From the NCBI RefSeq assembly GCF_900880625.1, contig NZ_CAAHFB010000006.1, positions 62,001-126,000 on the forward strand: a DNA stretch of 64,000 nt, in the 5' to 3' direction. This DNA is from Halorhabdus rudnickae. Lineage in GTDB: Archaea; Halobacteriota; Halobacteria; Halobacteriales; Haloarculaceae. Every line of letters begins with the position of its first letter. Position 1 is the stretch's first letter. The notes beneath the pieces are model-generated. The model worked only from the letters and a program-made list of their open reading frames with translations. It made no database searches and had not been told where the DNA came from. The position numbers were made by a program, and so were the translations under genes. Of the stretch, positions 57,189 to 64,000 are shown one piece after another.

Positions 57189-57977
57189 TCACGTCCGTCC
57201 GATCGCGACGTAGAACGGGACCGTCTCGGTGCGTTCGTAGGTGCCATTTTGCATCTGCTCGACGACCGTCCGTCCCATCTCACGCCAGTCGGTCCGGAGT
57301 TTGTCGTAGTCCGCCGCCGAGAGCCCGCCAGCGAGCATCGTCACGCGATCGGACGCCAGCCCTCGGCCACTGGCTTTCCGACGCGCCGCCTCCAGATCCG
57401 CCGACGAGTACGGCTGAGTGACCGTCCGCTTGTGATCGTACCGGGAGACGTCGACCGACGTCAGACCCACTGCCTCCAGTAGCGGTCGGAGTGATGACCC
57501 GAGAGTGGCGTCCGTCTCGACGCCGTCGAGGTAATGACGGCGTGCCTTCCGGGCCAGCGCCGACTCCGCGTCGACCGTCGACTGTACCGTGACGCTACCG
57601 TTGTCCGGTTCGATCACTGCTACGGCGTCGCTGGCGACGCGGGCGAACTCCTCGATGACCGTATCCGGCTCGGAGAGGTTGATCAACAGCGCCTGACAGA
57701 CCGCCAGCTCGAAGGTATCGTCGTCGAACGGGAGTCGGTAGGCGTCGCCCGCCACAACCGGCGGATCGGCGTGTTCGAGGAGTGTGGGATCGGCGTCACA
57801 GCCCACAACGTCCCCGTGGGTCTCCTCACGGAGCACGCGGGTGAGTTCGCCAGTGCCAGAACCGACGTCCAGTACCCGATCACGTCCCGACAGTTCGAGA
57901 GCCGACAGCGCCTGACGGGACTCATCCCACATACCGCGGCGCGTGTGCGTGAGATACTCGGCGTCGAACCGACGCAT
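57189..57977 (-). CDS. Class I SAM-dependent methyltransferase
   Basis: 262 residues: RRFDAEYLTHTRRGMWDESR at the N-terminus, SAM motif I VLDVGSGTGELTRVL, GCDADPTLLEHA and LPFDDDTFELAVCQALLINL, typical of Methyltransf_11. The start MRRFDAEYL was chosen among two nearby ATGs; the longer frame upstream runs antisense to nothing useful and overlaps nfo. Substrate unknown. Confidence 0.88.
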   Translation of the reverse strand: MRRFDAEYLTHTRRGMWDESRQALSALELSGRDRVLDVGSGTGELTRVLREETHGDVVGCDADPTLLEHADPPVVAGDAYRLPFDDDTFELAVCQALLINLSEPDTVIEEFARVASDAVAVIEPDNGSVTVQSTVDAESALARKARRHYLDGVETDATLGSSLRPLLEAVGLTSVDVSRYDHKRTVTQPYSSADLEAARRKASGRGLASDRVTMLAGGLSAADYDKLRTDWREMGRTVVEQMQNGTYERTETVPFYVAIGRT

Positions 57978-58044
57978 ACGCATAGGGAGGGAGGTTCCAG
58001 GGAAAAGCAGGTCGATCCGACAGCCGGACAGATCGCCGATCACG

Positions 58045-58875
58045 TCAGGCCGAACGCAGTTCCCGAGCCCGCTCGACGTTCCAGGCGAACCCGCGACCGT
58101 CTTCGGTGGGCGTCTCGAGGACGAACGGCAGGTCACGGAGGCCGGGATGATTCAACAGGGCGGCGATGCCATCCTCCCCGATCTTGCCCTCGCCGAGGTG
58201 TGCGTGCTCGTCCTTGTTCGTCCCGCACGCGTGTTTCGAGTCGTTGAGGTGCAGACACTCCAAAACGTCCAGTCCGACCTGCGCTGCAAATTCGTCGACG
58301 GTTTCCTCGACAGCGTCCGGCGTCGAGAGATCGTAGCCAGCAGCGAAGAGATGGGCCGTGTCCAGACAGATCCCGATATCCTGTTCGCTGCGAGCCAGGA
58401 CACCGGCCAGATGATCGAACTCGCCGCCGAGTTTCGTCCCGCTTCCGGCATCCGATTCGACGAGGACAGTCACCCCCTCGGGCACGTCGAGTTCGTCCAG
58501 CGCGCTCGCGGCGTTGTCCAGCCCCTGTTCGACGCCTGCACCCGTATGCGCGCCGAGGTGGACGTTCACGTACTCGACACCGAGACGGTCGGCCGCCTCG
58601 ACCTCCCGTTGCATGGAGTCGATCGACTTCTCCCGGAGATCGTCTTTGGGTGTACAGAGGTTCACCAGATACGATGAATGGATCACCCACGGCCCGACGC
58701 CAGCATCGGTTGATCGCTCGCGGAACGCCTCGACCTCCCTGTCCTCAAAGGATGGATCTTGCCAGACCTGCGGCGAATGGGAAAAGATCTGTCCGCAGTT
58801 GCCGTCGTATTCGAGCTGTTCGTCGACTGCGTTGGAGACGCCGCCCGCGATCGACGTGTGCGCACCGATTTTCAT
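58045..58875 (-). CDS. nfo: Endonuclease IV (AP endonuclease)
   Basis: Cleaves abasic sites in base-excision repair. 276 residues of the zinc TIM barrel: [97 protein letters not shown], with the family's His/Glu/Asp metal ligands. Start at MKIGAHT. It is followed by the methyltransferase on the same strand. Confidence 0.94.
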   Translation of the reverse strand: MKIGAHTSIAGGVSNAVDEQLEYDGNCGQIFSHSPQVWQDPSFEDREVEAFRERSTDAGVGPWVIHSSYLVNLCTPKDDLREKSIDSMQREVEAADRLGVEYVNVHLGAHTGAGVEQGLDNAASALDELDVPEGVTVLVESDAGSGTKLGGEFDHLAGVLARSEQDIGICLDTAHLFAAGYDLSTPDAVEETVDEFAAQVGLDVLECLHLNDSKHACGTNKDEHAHLGEGKIGEDGIAALLNHPGLRDLPFVLETPTEDGRGFAWNVERARELRSA

Positions 58876-59025
58876 ACCCACACCTCGGCCGGCGACGGCA
58901 AAGTCGCTTCGACAGCGACAACCCGGATGCGAATGGACAAGTTCTATATATCGACATACGATTTAATTGCGCGATCGCATCCCGACGCGCCGGGCTTTTG
59001 ACCGCAAGCCCCCAACTTGGTCACG

Positions 59026-59928
59026 ATGGTTTCGAACGTCGCGCCGGTGCTCGCCGAGTTGGAGGCCGAAGACTTCCACCTCTTATCGGGGATCGAACAG
59101 GGAATGCGCTTCTCGGAGTGGGTCGACCGGGAAGAACTCCCGGAATACTCCCGACTGACAGCTGAAGACGTCGATTATCGGCTAGACCGCTGCGAGGATC
59201 GGGAACTCATCGAGCGCAAGACGATCCAGTACGAGGGCTTTCGGCTGACCTTCGAGGGATACGACGCGCTTGCCTTGCACACCTTCGCCGAACGTGACAC
59301 CATCGAGGAAGTCGGATCGAGTCTGGGAGTTGGGAAAGAAAGCGACGTCTACGAAGTCCGTTCGTACAAACCACTTGCACTGAAATATCACCGAGAGGGC
59401 TATACAAATTTCCGAGAAGTGATGCGCGAACGCGAGTACACAGCCGACCGCGATCACGTCTCCTGGCTGTATACGGCCCGAAAGGCAGCCGAACGCGAGT
59501 ACGCCGTCCTCGAAGCACTATACCCCGGAGTTCGTGTCCCGAGGCCAGTCGATCACAACCGTCACGCGATCGTCATGGAACGCATGGACGGCGTCGAACT
59601 CTCCCAGACGAAACTCGAATCCCAGCAGGTGCGGCCTGTCCTCGATCTGATCCTTCAGGAAGTACAGAACGCCTACGAGGCGGGATACGTCCACGCGGAC
59701 ATGAGTGAGTACAATGTCTTTGTCGCCGAAGACGGCGTGACAGTCTTCGACTGGCCCCAGGCGGTCGAAACCGAACACGAGAACGCGCGGGAACTGCTCG
59801 GGCGCGACGTCGAAAACGTCCTCGGGTACTTCCAGCGGAAGTACCCAAACGCTGTCGAAGACGTAGACAAAACAGCTGTCGCCACAGCCATCGCGGACGG
59901 CCACTTCGAATCGATCGACGCGATCTGA
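59026..59928 (+). CDS. rio2: RIO2-family serine/threonine kinase
   Basis: Atypical kinase/ATPase for 40S-type ribosomal subunit maturation. 300 residues: N-terminal winged helix (LAELEAEDFHLLSGIEQGMR), P-loop LGVGKESDVYEV, catalytic HADMSEYNVFV with Asp225, and metal-binding FDWPQAV. It sits not far from ribosomal protein genes. Confidence 0.94.
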   Translation: MVSNVAPVLAELEAEDFHLLSGIEQGMRFSEWVDREELPEYSRLTAEDVDYRLDRCEDRELIERKTIQYEGFRLTFEGYDALALHTFAERDTIEEVGSSLGVGKESDVYEVRSYKPLALKYHREGYTNFREVMREREYTADRDHVSWLYTARKAAEREYAVLEALYPGVRVPRPVDHNRHAIVMERMDGVELSQTKLESQQVRPVLDLILQEVQNAYEAGYVHADMSEYNVFVAEDGVTVFDWPQAVETEHENARELLGRDVENVLGYFQRKYPNAVEDVDKTAVATAIADGHFESIDAI

Positions 59929-60559
59929 AAGTTGAATCCCTCGGTTTTGGCTCTGGAGCATATTTCGACGAAGAGAACCCGCCACGTGCCGAGCCAATAA
60001 ACCATAGAATGCTATAGAGAATTGAAAGGGCGACGTGACACCATCGTGAGCCGGCCACGCTCGTCGGTCAGAAATTAGACGACGGTCGAAACCAGCAACC
60101 GAACCGCGTCGACTTCGCATGTACCACTTTATCTCCGTCGACGTCGGTAGCATCACGACCACCGCCGTACTGAGCGGCTACGTGGTCTCTCCCGGAGCCG
60201 TCCGTCGTATTCTGCCTGCCCACGTTCATCGAAATAGACCGTGTGCATCTACAGCAGAATACACCGTCGCACCGATCGAGATCCTCGACGGCGTATCTCG
60301 ATGATGGCATTCTGAGGATGCCCGAAGGGTTTCAGTCAACCACCCACAGACGAGAACACCGAGACACGAACGACCGCGCCATCGCACGCGCCGCATAGGG
60401 AGTATCGCTGACGCCAGTGGCTGAACGTCCGTGTGCCCGTCGAGGAGCAACGCTTGTCCATCGGCTCGTTGTGGTATCGTTGTCGGAGAGACGTTGGGTG
60501 ACCGAGAACGGCTGTCCGCCACGAGTTCGAATTCCTTAAGAGGACGAACGGAATAGATC
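59929..60559. other. Gene-poor stretch
   Basis: I see no reliable gene. Short frames on both strands read as low-complexity Arg/Ser/Thr-rich sequence without domains. The minus-strand reading GHTDVQPLASAILPMRRVRW might be transposase-derived debris, but I cannot support that. The last bases hold the TATA-like TTCCTTAAG of rpl15e. Confidence 0.5.
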
Positions 60560-60567
60560 CACTAACT

Positions 60568-60639
60568 CGCTGGTCGGCGGGCAACCAGCGGGCACCTGCA
60601 TACGCAGGTCGGAATGTGGCCGCTCGGCGGCTGAACCAC
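60568..60639 (+). promoter_or_regulatory. Structured 5' leader of rpl15e
   Basis: Three hairpins in series: CGCTGGT/ACCAGCG (60568-60590), ACCTGC-ATAC-GCAGGT (60594-60609), and GTGG-CCGC-TCG-GCGG-CTGAA-CCAC (60616-60639). The promoter lies about 120 nt upstream of the ATG, whereas most haloarchaeal messages are leaderless. An autoregulatory site for L15e or a small stable RNA are both possible. Confidence 0.55.
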
Positions 60640-60659
60640 TCAACGCCCGCGGTGAAACC

Positions 60660-61250
60660 ATGGCACGAAGCTTCTACTCACACATTCGAGACGCTTGGAA
60701 GGACCCGGACGACGGCAAACTCGCCGAACTCCAGTGGCAGCGCATGCAGGAGTGGCGCGAACAGGGCGCAATCGAGCGCATTGAGCGACCGACCCGCCTC
60801 GACCGCGCCCGGTCACTGGGCTATAAAGCCAAACAAGGAATCGTCGTTGCACGCGCAAGCGTCCGCAAGGGCAGCGCACGCAAACAGCGACACAAGGCTG
60901 GACGCCGCTCGAAGCGACAGGGCGTGACCCGGATCACCCGCCGGAAGAACCTCCAACGGGTGGCCGAGGAACGCGTCACCAAGAAGTACACCAACCTGCG
61001 CGTCCTCAACTCCTACTGGGTCGGCGAAGACGGCAGCCAGAAGTGGTTCGAAGTGATCCTTGTGGATCCGAACCACCCCGCGATTGAGAACGACGACGAC
61101 CTCAACTGGATCTGTGACGACGCCCACGCCGAACGGGCGCTTCGCGGTCTGACGAGCGCGGGCAAGCGCAACCGCGGCCTCAACGTCCGCGGAAAGGGTG
61201 CCGAACACACTCGTCCGAGCAACAGAAGCGATCGCAACCGCGCGAAGTAA
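60660..61250 (+). CDS. rpl15e: 50S ribosomal protein L15e
   Basis: 196 residues: ARSFYSHIRDAWKDPDDGKL, then RARSLGYKAKQGIVVARASV, KGSARKQRHKAGRRSKRQGV, and LNSYWVGEDGSQKWFEVILV, all standard L15e. A long Arg/Lys-rich rRNA-binding centre and an unusually structured upstream leader. Confidence 0.96.
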   Translation: MARSFYSHIRDAWKDPDDGKLAELQWQRMQEWREQGAIERIERPTRLDRARSLGYKAKQGIVVARASVRKGSARKQRHKAGRRSKRQGVTRITRRKNLQRVAEERVTKKYTNLRVLNSYWVGEDGSQKWFEVILVDPNHPAIENDDDLNWICDDAHAERALRGLTSAGKRNRGLNVRGKGAEHTRPSNRSDRNRAK

Positions 61251-61374
61251 GCCCTCAACGTTTTTCGCGGATCGGTATCGAACTCCATAGCGGCGGGTGT
61301 GCGCCAGGCTCTAACTGATAGGGCTGCCTGAATGGAAAGGGAAACGAGACAACGAAAAAACAGCGAGACAGACG

Positions 61375-61980
61375 TTACCGGGCGGCGGCCGCGACGCGTT
61401 CTTTCTCTTCTTTCTGGTTGACGGCGTAGGTAGAGACGTCGTTGTTGGCGGCGCCGATCAGTTGCCCAGCGAGGGCCTCCTCGGCGTCGGTCGGCGTCTT
61501 GAAGGAGTCGTTGTAGACGCCTTCCGCGAGGAACTTCAGCGCCTGATCGACGCGGCGCTGCGGGGAAATGTCGACGGCCTTGGGGACGGAGATCCCGCCG
61601 TACTTGAGCCGGACGGTCTCCTCACGAGGGGCACTGTTCTCGATTGCACGGACGAGGATCTGGATCGGGTTCTCGTCGGTGCGCTTGTGGACGATCTCGA
61701 AGGCCTCCCGGACCATCCGGGTGGTCTGTTGTTTCTTGCCCGTGTTCTCGTCGGTCTGCATGAGGCGGTTGATCAACCGTTCGACGATGGAGATTTCGGA
61801 CTTCTGGAACTGCTTTCGGGCGTGGCGACCCATCGTGTGGGCGATGGGCGTGATCGTCACGTACCGTTCGGTCGAGGGGTCCCGGAACTCGATGTCGTCG
61901 GTCGACCAGCGACCGAAGAGTTTCGCGCCCGTCGTCTCCTCGGCGTCACCGTCGGCCTCGGATTCAGTCTCGGCACTCAT
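61375..61980 (-). CDS. rps7: 30S ribosomal protein S7
   Basis: 201 residues with the archaeal acidic N-terminal extension, then the S7 fold: HARKQFQKSEISIVERLINR, NPIQILVRAIENSAPREETV and KYGGISVPKAVDISPQRRVD. Two bp after rps12 in the str operon; the EF genes usually following are outside or absent here. Confidence 0.96.
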   Translation of the reverse strand: MSAETESEADGDAEETTGAKLFGRWSTDDIEFRDPSTERYVTITPIAHTMGRHARKQFQKSEISIVERLINRLMQTDENTGKKQQTTRMVREAFEIVHKRTDENPIQILVRAIENSAPREETVRLKYGGISVPKAVDISPQRRVDQALKFLAEGVYNDSFKTPTDAEEALAGQLIGAANNDVSTYAVNQKEEKERVAAAAR

Positions 61981-61982
61981 GG

Positions 61983-62411
61983 TTATCGCACCGGTTTCTC
62001 GGCGTTGCCGCGGACGAGTTCGATCATCGAGACGCCGTTTACCTTCTCGACTTTATAGTTGACCCCGGAGAGGTCGCCCATCGCGCGACCCTTCGCGCCA
62101 CCGATGCCCGCGATGGTCACTTCGTCGTGCTCGTCGATGAACGAGATGGCGCCGTCGCCGGGACAGAACGCCGTGACCTGTTTGCCGTTCTTGATCAGCT
62201 GAACCCGGACACACTTTCGGATCGCCGAGTTTGGCTGTTTGGCCTCGATGCCGACCTTCTCTAAGACGATGCCCCGACCCTGAGGAGCGCCCTCGAGGGG
62301 ATCGGACTTGGCCCCGAGCCCGCGCTCCCGTCGGGCGTACTTCGAGTCGGACCACCGGTGTTGCTGGCGGTCCTTCTTGAGTTTACGAGCGGCGTACTTG
62401 CCGTTTGCCAT
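61983..62411 (-). CDS. rps12: 30S ribosomal protein S12
   Basis: 142 residues: [40 protein letters not shown], and the decoding-centre loop [20 protein letters not shown], where streptomycin-type resistance maps in bacteria. The start MANGKYAAR is conserved; the ATG 12 codons earlier is not needed. First gene of rps12-rps7. Confidence 0.96.
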   Translation of the reverse strand: MANGKYAARKLKKDRQQHRWSDSKYARRERGLGAKSDPLEGAPQGRGIVLEKVGIEAKQPNSAIRKCVRVQLIKNGKQVTAFCPGDGAISFIDEHDEVTIAGIGGAKGRAMGDLSGVNYKVEKVNGVSMIELVRGNAEKPVR

Positions 62412-62599
62412 AGTGACCGGGAATACCCCGTGAAGGTACTTAAGCATCTTCTTTTCGACCCCAGTGATCCATCGGGGGTACGCTGTCCGCCCGGACCGTC
62501 AGTATGCTACCGGTGCAAAATCTGCCTGCACGAGGCCACATTATCTCATTTGATACTAACAGAGCAACGCTTACACAAAGACTCGGCAATATTGCGGTA

Positions 62600-64000
62600 A
62601 TGAGTAAGTTAGATGAGTGGCTTCCGGACCGGAACGGCAAAGAGTCTGTGTCGGAGAAGAAAACTATAGAACAGTGGTTACCGGACGGGATCAGGAAACA
62701 GTACATCCGGAAATTTCTCGCGGTCGTCGTCGTATTTAGCGCTATCGTGTTACTGCTGGGTATCTACACCCAGATGACCGTCGCGACGGAGTTGACGGAG
62801 AATCGCAACGAGCAACTGGCTGCTTCGGCGGATCTAACGGCAGAAAACATCAATAAGTGGATGAGCGGGAAAGAGAGCCAGGCACTAGCCCTCTCAAATG
62901 ACCCAGCGATCGCGGCAAGCGACCCAAATTTGCAGAAGGTCAAAAACGCAATAGAGATCGAGGTGATGCTTCGGGACGATCTGGTTGCCATTCATTTCAT
63001 CGATACACAAGACGGCACGATCCTCGAAAGTACTGAAAACGAATTGAAAAACACAACGCTGGAATCACGAAACATCACCTGGAAATCGGGTATTCAAGGG
63101 GCGGGGCTGGAAGGGCTAACCCGGGATACCGCCGGGCGTCACGAGATTTATACCGTTGGGAACAGGTCACTCATCGGGTTTACGAGTGCGACCTCATCGT
63201 ACGGACACGCGATTATCATGGAGTACGATATAGATGAGAGAAGTGATGGGTTTCGAAACACTATCGACGGAGAAACGACACAGATCGTCTCAGCGTCCGG
63301 GACCGTACTGTTTCCGTCGAACGAGAGCAAAGCGCTGGAGCCATATTCCGACGGAGATACAAATATAACGGAGATACATCAGGACCTCAACGGAACGAAC
63401 GGCGTCTTCCAGCACGGAGAAAACGTTGTCGCGTACGCCCCGGTCGCAGGCATGGACTGGGTTGTCGTAAAGCAGGTGCCAAAAGAGAACGCCTACGCAC
63501 TCAAACAGACGGTCCAGACCGATCTGATCGTCCTGATTCTGGCGGCAGTGACGGGACTTGGGGGACTTGCATTGTTCGTCAGCCGGGATATCATTCCACG
63601 CATTACTGCGGTCAGCGACGCGGCCTCGGAGATCGCAAATGGTAACCTGAACGTCGCAATCGAAGACGAAGGCCGGATCGACGAAATAGGGCAGGTTCGT
63701 GACTCATTCAGGGAGATCAACGAGTACCTCGGTACCGTTGCGTCCCAGGCGGACGCGCTTGCTCGACAGGATTTCGACGATACATCTCTCGAATCCGATG
63801 TGCCAGGCGAACTCGGGGAGTCCCTGAAAACGATGCGAACGGATCTCCAGGAGTCGATCGAGGAAATCGAGGCCGCCCGTGAACAGGCCCAGGCCTCCAA
63901 ACAAGAGGCCCAAGCCTTGTCCGATTCGCTCCAGCAGCAAGCCAACGAATTCTCGACCGTGATGGCTGAGGCAGCCGATGGGGATCTAACCCAACGCCTT
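62600..64000 (+). CDS. Methyl-accepting transducer protein (3' end outside window)
   Basis: 467 codons are visible with no stop. After a charged N-terminus (EQWLPDGIRKQYIRKF), one membrane helix (LAVVVVFSAIVLLLGIYTQM) leads into an extracellular dCACHE-type sensor of about 250 residues (VGNRSLIGFTSATSSYGHAI, then VAYAPVAGMDWVVVKQVPKE). A second helix (LIVLILAAVTGLGGLALFVS) is followed by HAMP domains (DEIGQVRDSFREINEYLGTV, ESLKTMRTDLQESIEEI). The signalling hairpin lies beyond the window. A haloarchaeal Htr for chemotaxis; ligand unknown. Confidence 0.9.
   Translation, partial: MSKLDEWLPDRNGKESVSEKKTIEQWLPDGIRKQYIRKFLAVVVVFSAIVLLLGIYTQMTVATELTENRNEQLAASADLTAENINKWMSGKESQALALSNDPAIAASDPNLQKVKNAIEIEVMLRDDLVAIHFIDTQDGTILESTENELKNTTLESRNITWKSGIQGAGLEGLTRDTAGRHEIYTVGNRSLIGFTSATSSYGHAIIMEYDIDERSDGFRNTIDGETTQIVSASGTVLFPSNESKALEPYSDGDTNITEIHQDLNGTNGVFQHGENVVAYAPVAGMDWVVVKQVPKENAYALKQTVQTDLIVLILAAVTGLGGLALFVSRDIIPRITAVSDAASEIANGNLNVAIEDEGRIDEIGQVRDSFREINEYLGTVASQADALARQDFDDTSLESDVPGELGESLKTMRTDLQESIEEIEAAREQAQASKQEAQALSDSLQQQANEFSTVMAEAADGDLTQRL

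Noticed and set aside
60068-60310. Small open frames upstream of rpl15e as genes
   Set aside because: No domain, unusual Arg/Cys/Ser composition, overlapping frames on both strands.

Overview
This window is chromosomal DNA of a haloarchaeon (class Halobacteria). It is GC-rich, its proteins are strongly acidic, most genes are leaderless with a TATA-like box about 25-30 nt before the start codon, and it encodes archaeal-only machinery: alpha and beta 20S proteasome, archaeal pantoate kinase and phosphopantothenate synthetase, KEOPS Pcc1, prefoldin, RpoP, L37Ae, L15e, RIO2, TruD, FtsZ2 with CdrS/CdrL, and an Htr-type transducer. The genus cannot be fixed from the sequence alone; a Haloarculaceae member such as Halorhabdus is a guess.

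Layout. 1-6 kb: the C-terminal part of topA, an APC permease with UspA domains plus a TrkA-N partner, an Lrp regulator and aspS. The aspS 3' end is followed by two degenerate copies of itself. 6-14.5 kb: an RHH/PIN-like fusion, the archaeal CoA pathway pair (pantoate kinase, phosphopantothenate synthetase), a CheC, a TRIC-like channel, thi4, and a ThiR-like HTH-ThiN regulator in an operon with dcd. A GTGGTACC palindrome sits in both the thi4 promoter and the next promoter. 14.5-25 kb: pth2, psmA-psmB, truD, an MFS carrier, and the rpl37ae-rpoP-pcc1 ... pfdB-DUF3194 information-processing cluster. 25-29.5 kb: a metal/metalloid cluster (ArsP-type permease, thioredoxin-like protein, ArsR, ArsC-like phosphatase), a cysteine-free peroxiredoxin-like protein, a HAD phosphatase and a guanidinium-type SMR exporter. 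29.7-38.3 kb: two sensor kinases, a LeuA-family synthase, GMP synthase glutaminase and a DUF2070 membrane protein.

38.3-46 kb is a decaying region. It holds tRNA-Ser(CGA) followed by three tandem units that each end in a copy of the tRNA 3' end, a broken moxR, a frameshifted hyuB next to an intact hyuA, a second HTH-ThiN regulator, an aldo/keto reductase and a truncated phosphotriesterase. 46.03-53.03 kb is an integrated mobile element of about 6.9 kb. It is bounded by 61-bp direct repeats that overlap the 3' end of tRNA-Tyr(GTA). It carries a damaged tyrosine integrase, a PhiH1-repressor-like winged helix, small haloviral/plasmid-type proteins, an AT-rich DUF4238 gene broken in an A8 run, and a four-gene operon headed by a zinc-finger protein. 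53-64 kb returns to core genome: cdrL, cdrS-ftsZ2 with five GTCTTAC boxes upstream, ncsA, nfo, rio2, rpl15e behind a structured leader, rps12-rps7 and the start of a transducer.

The strongest candidate for something undescribed is the pair of 3'-end echo arrays. Downstream of both aspS and tRNA-Ser, short hairpin-rich segments of about 60-220 bp are each terminated by a degenerate copy of the upstream gene's 3' end. They look like repeated insertion or excision of very small elements that restore the gene end each time.
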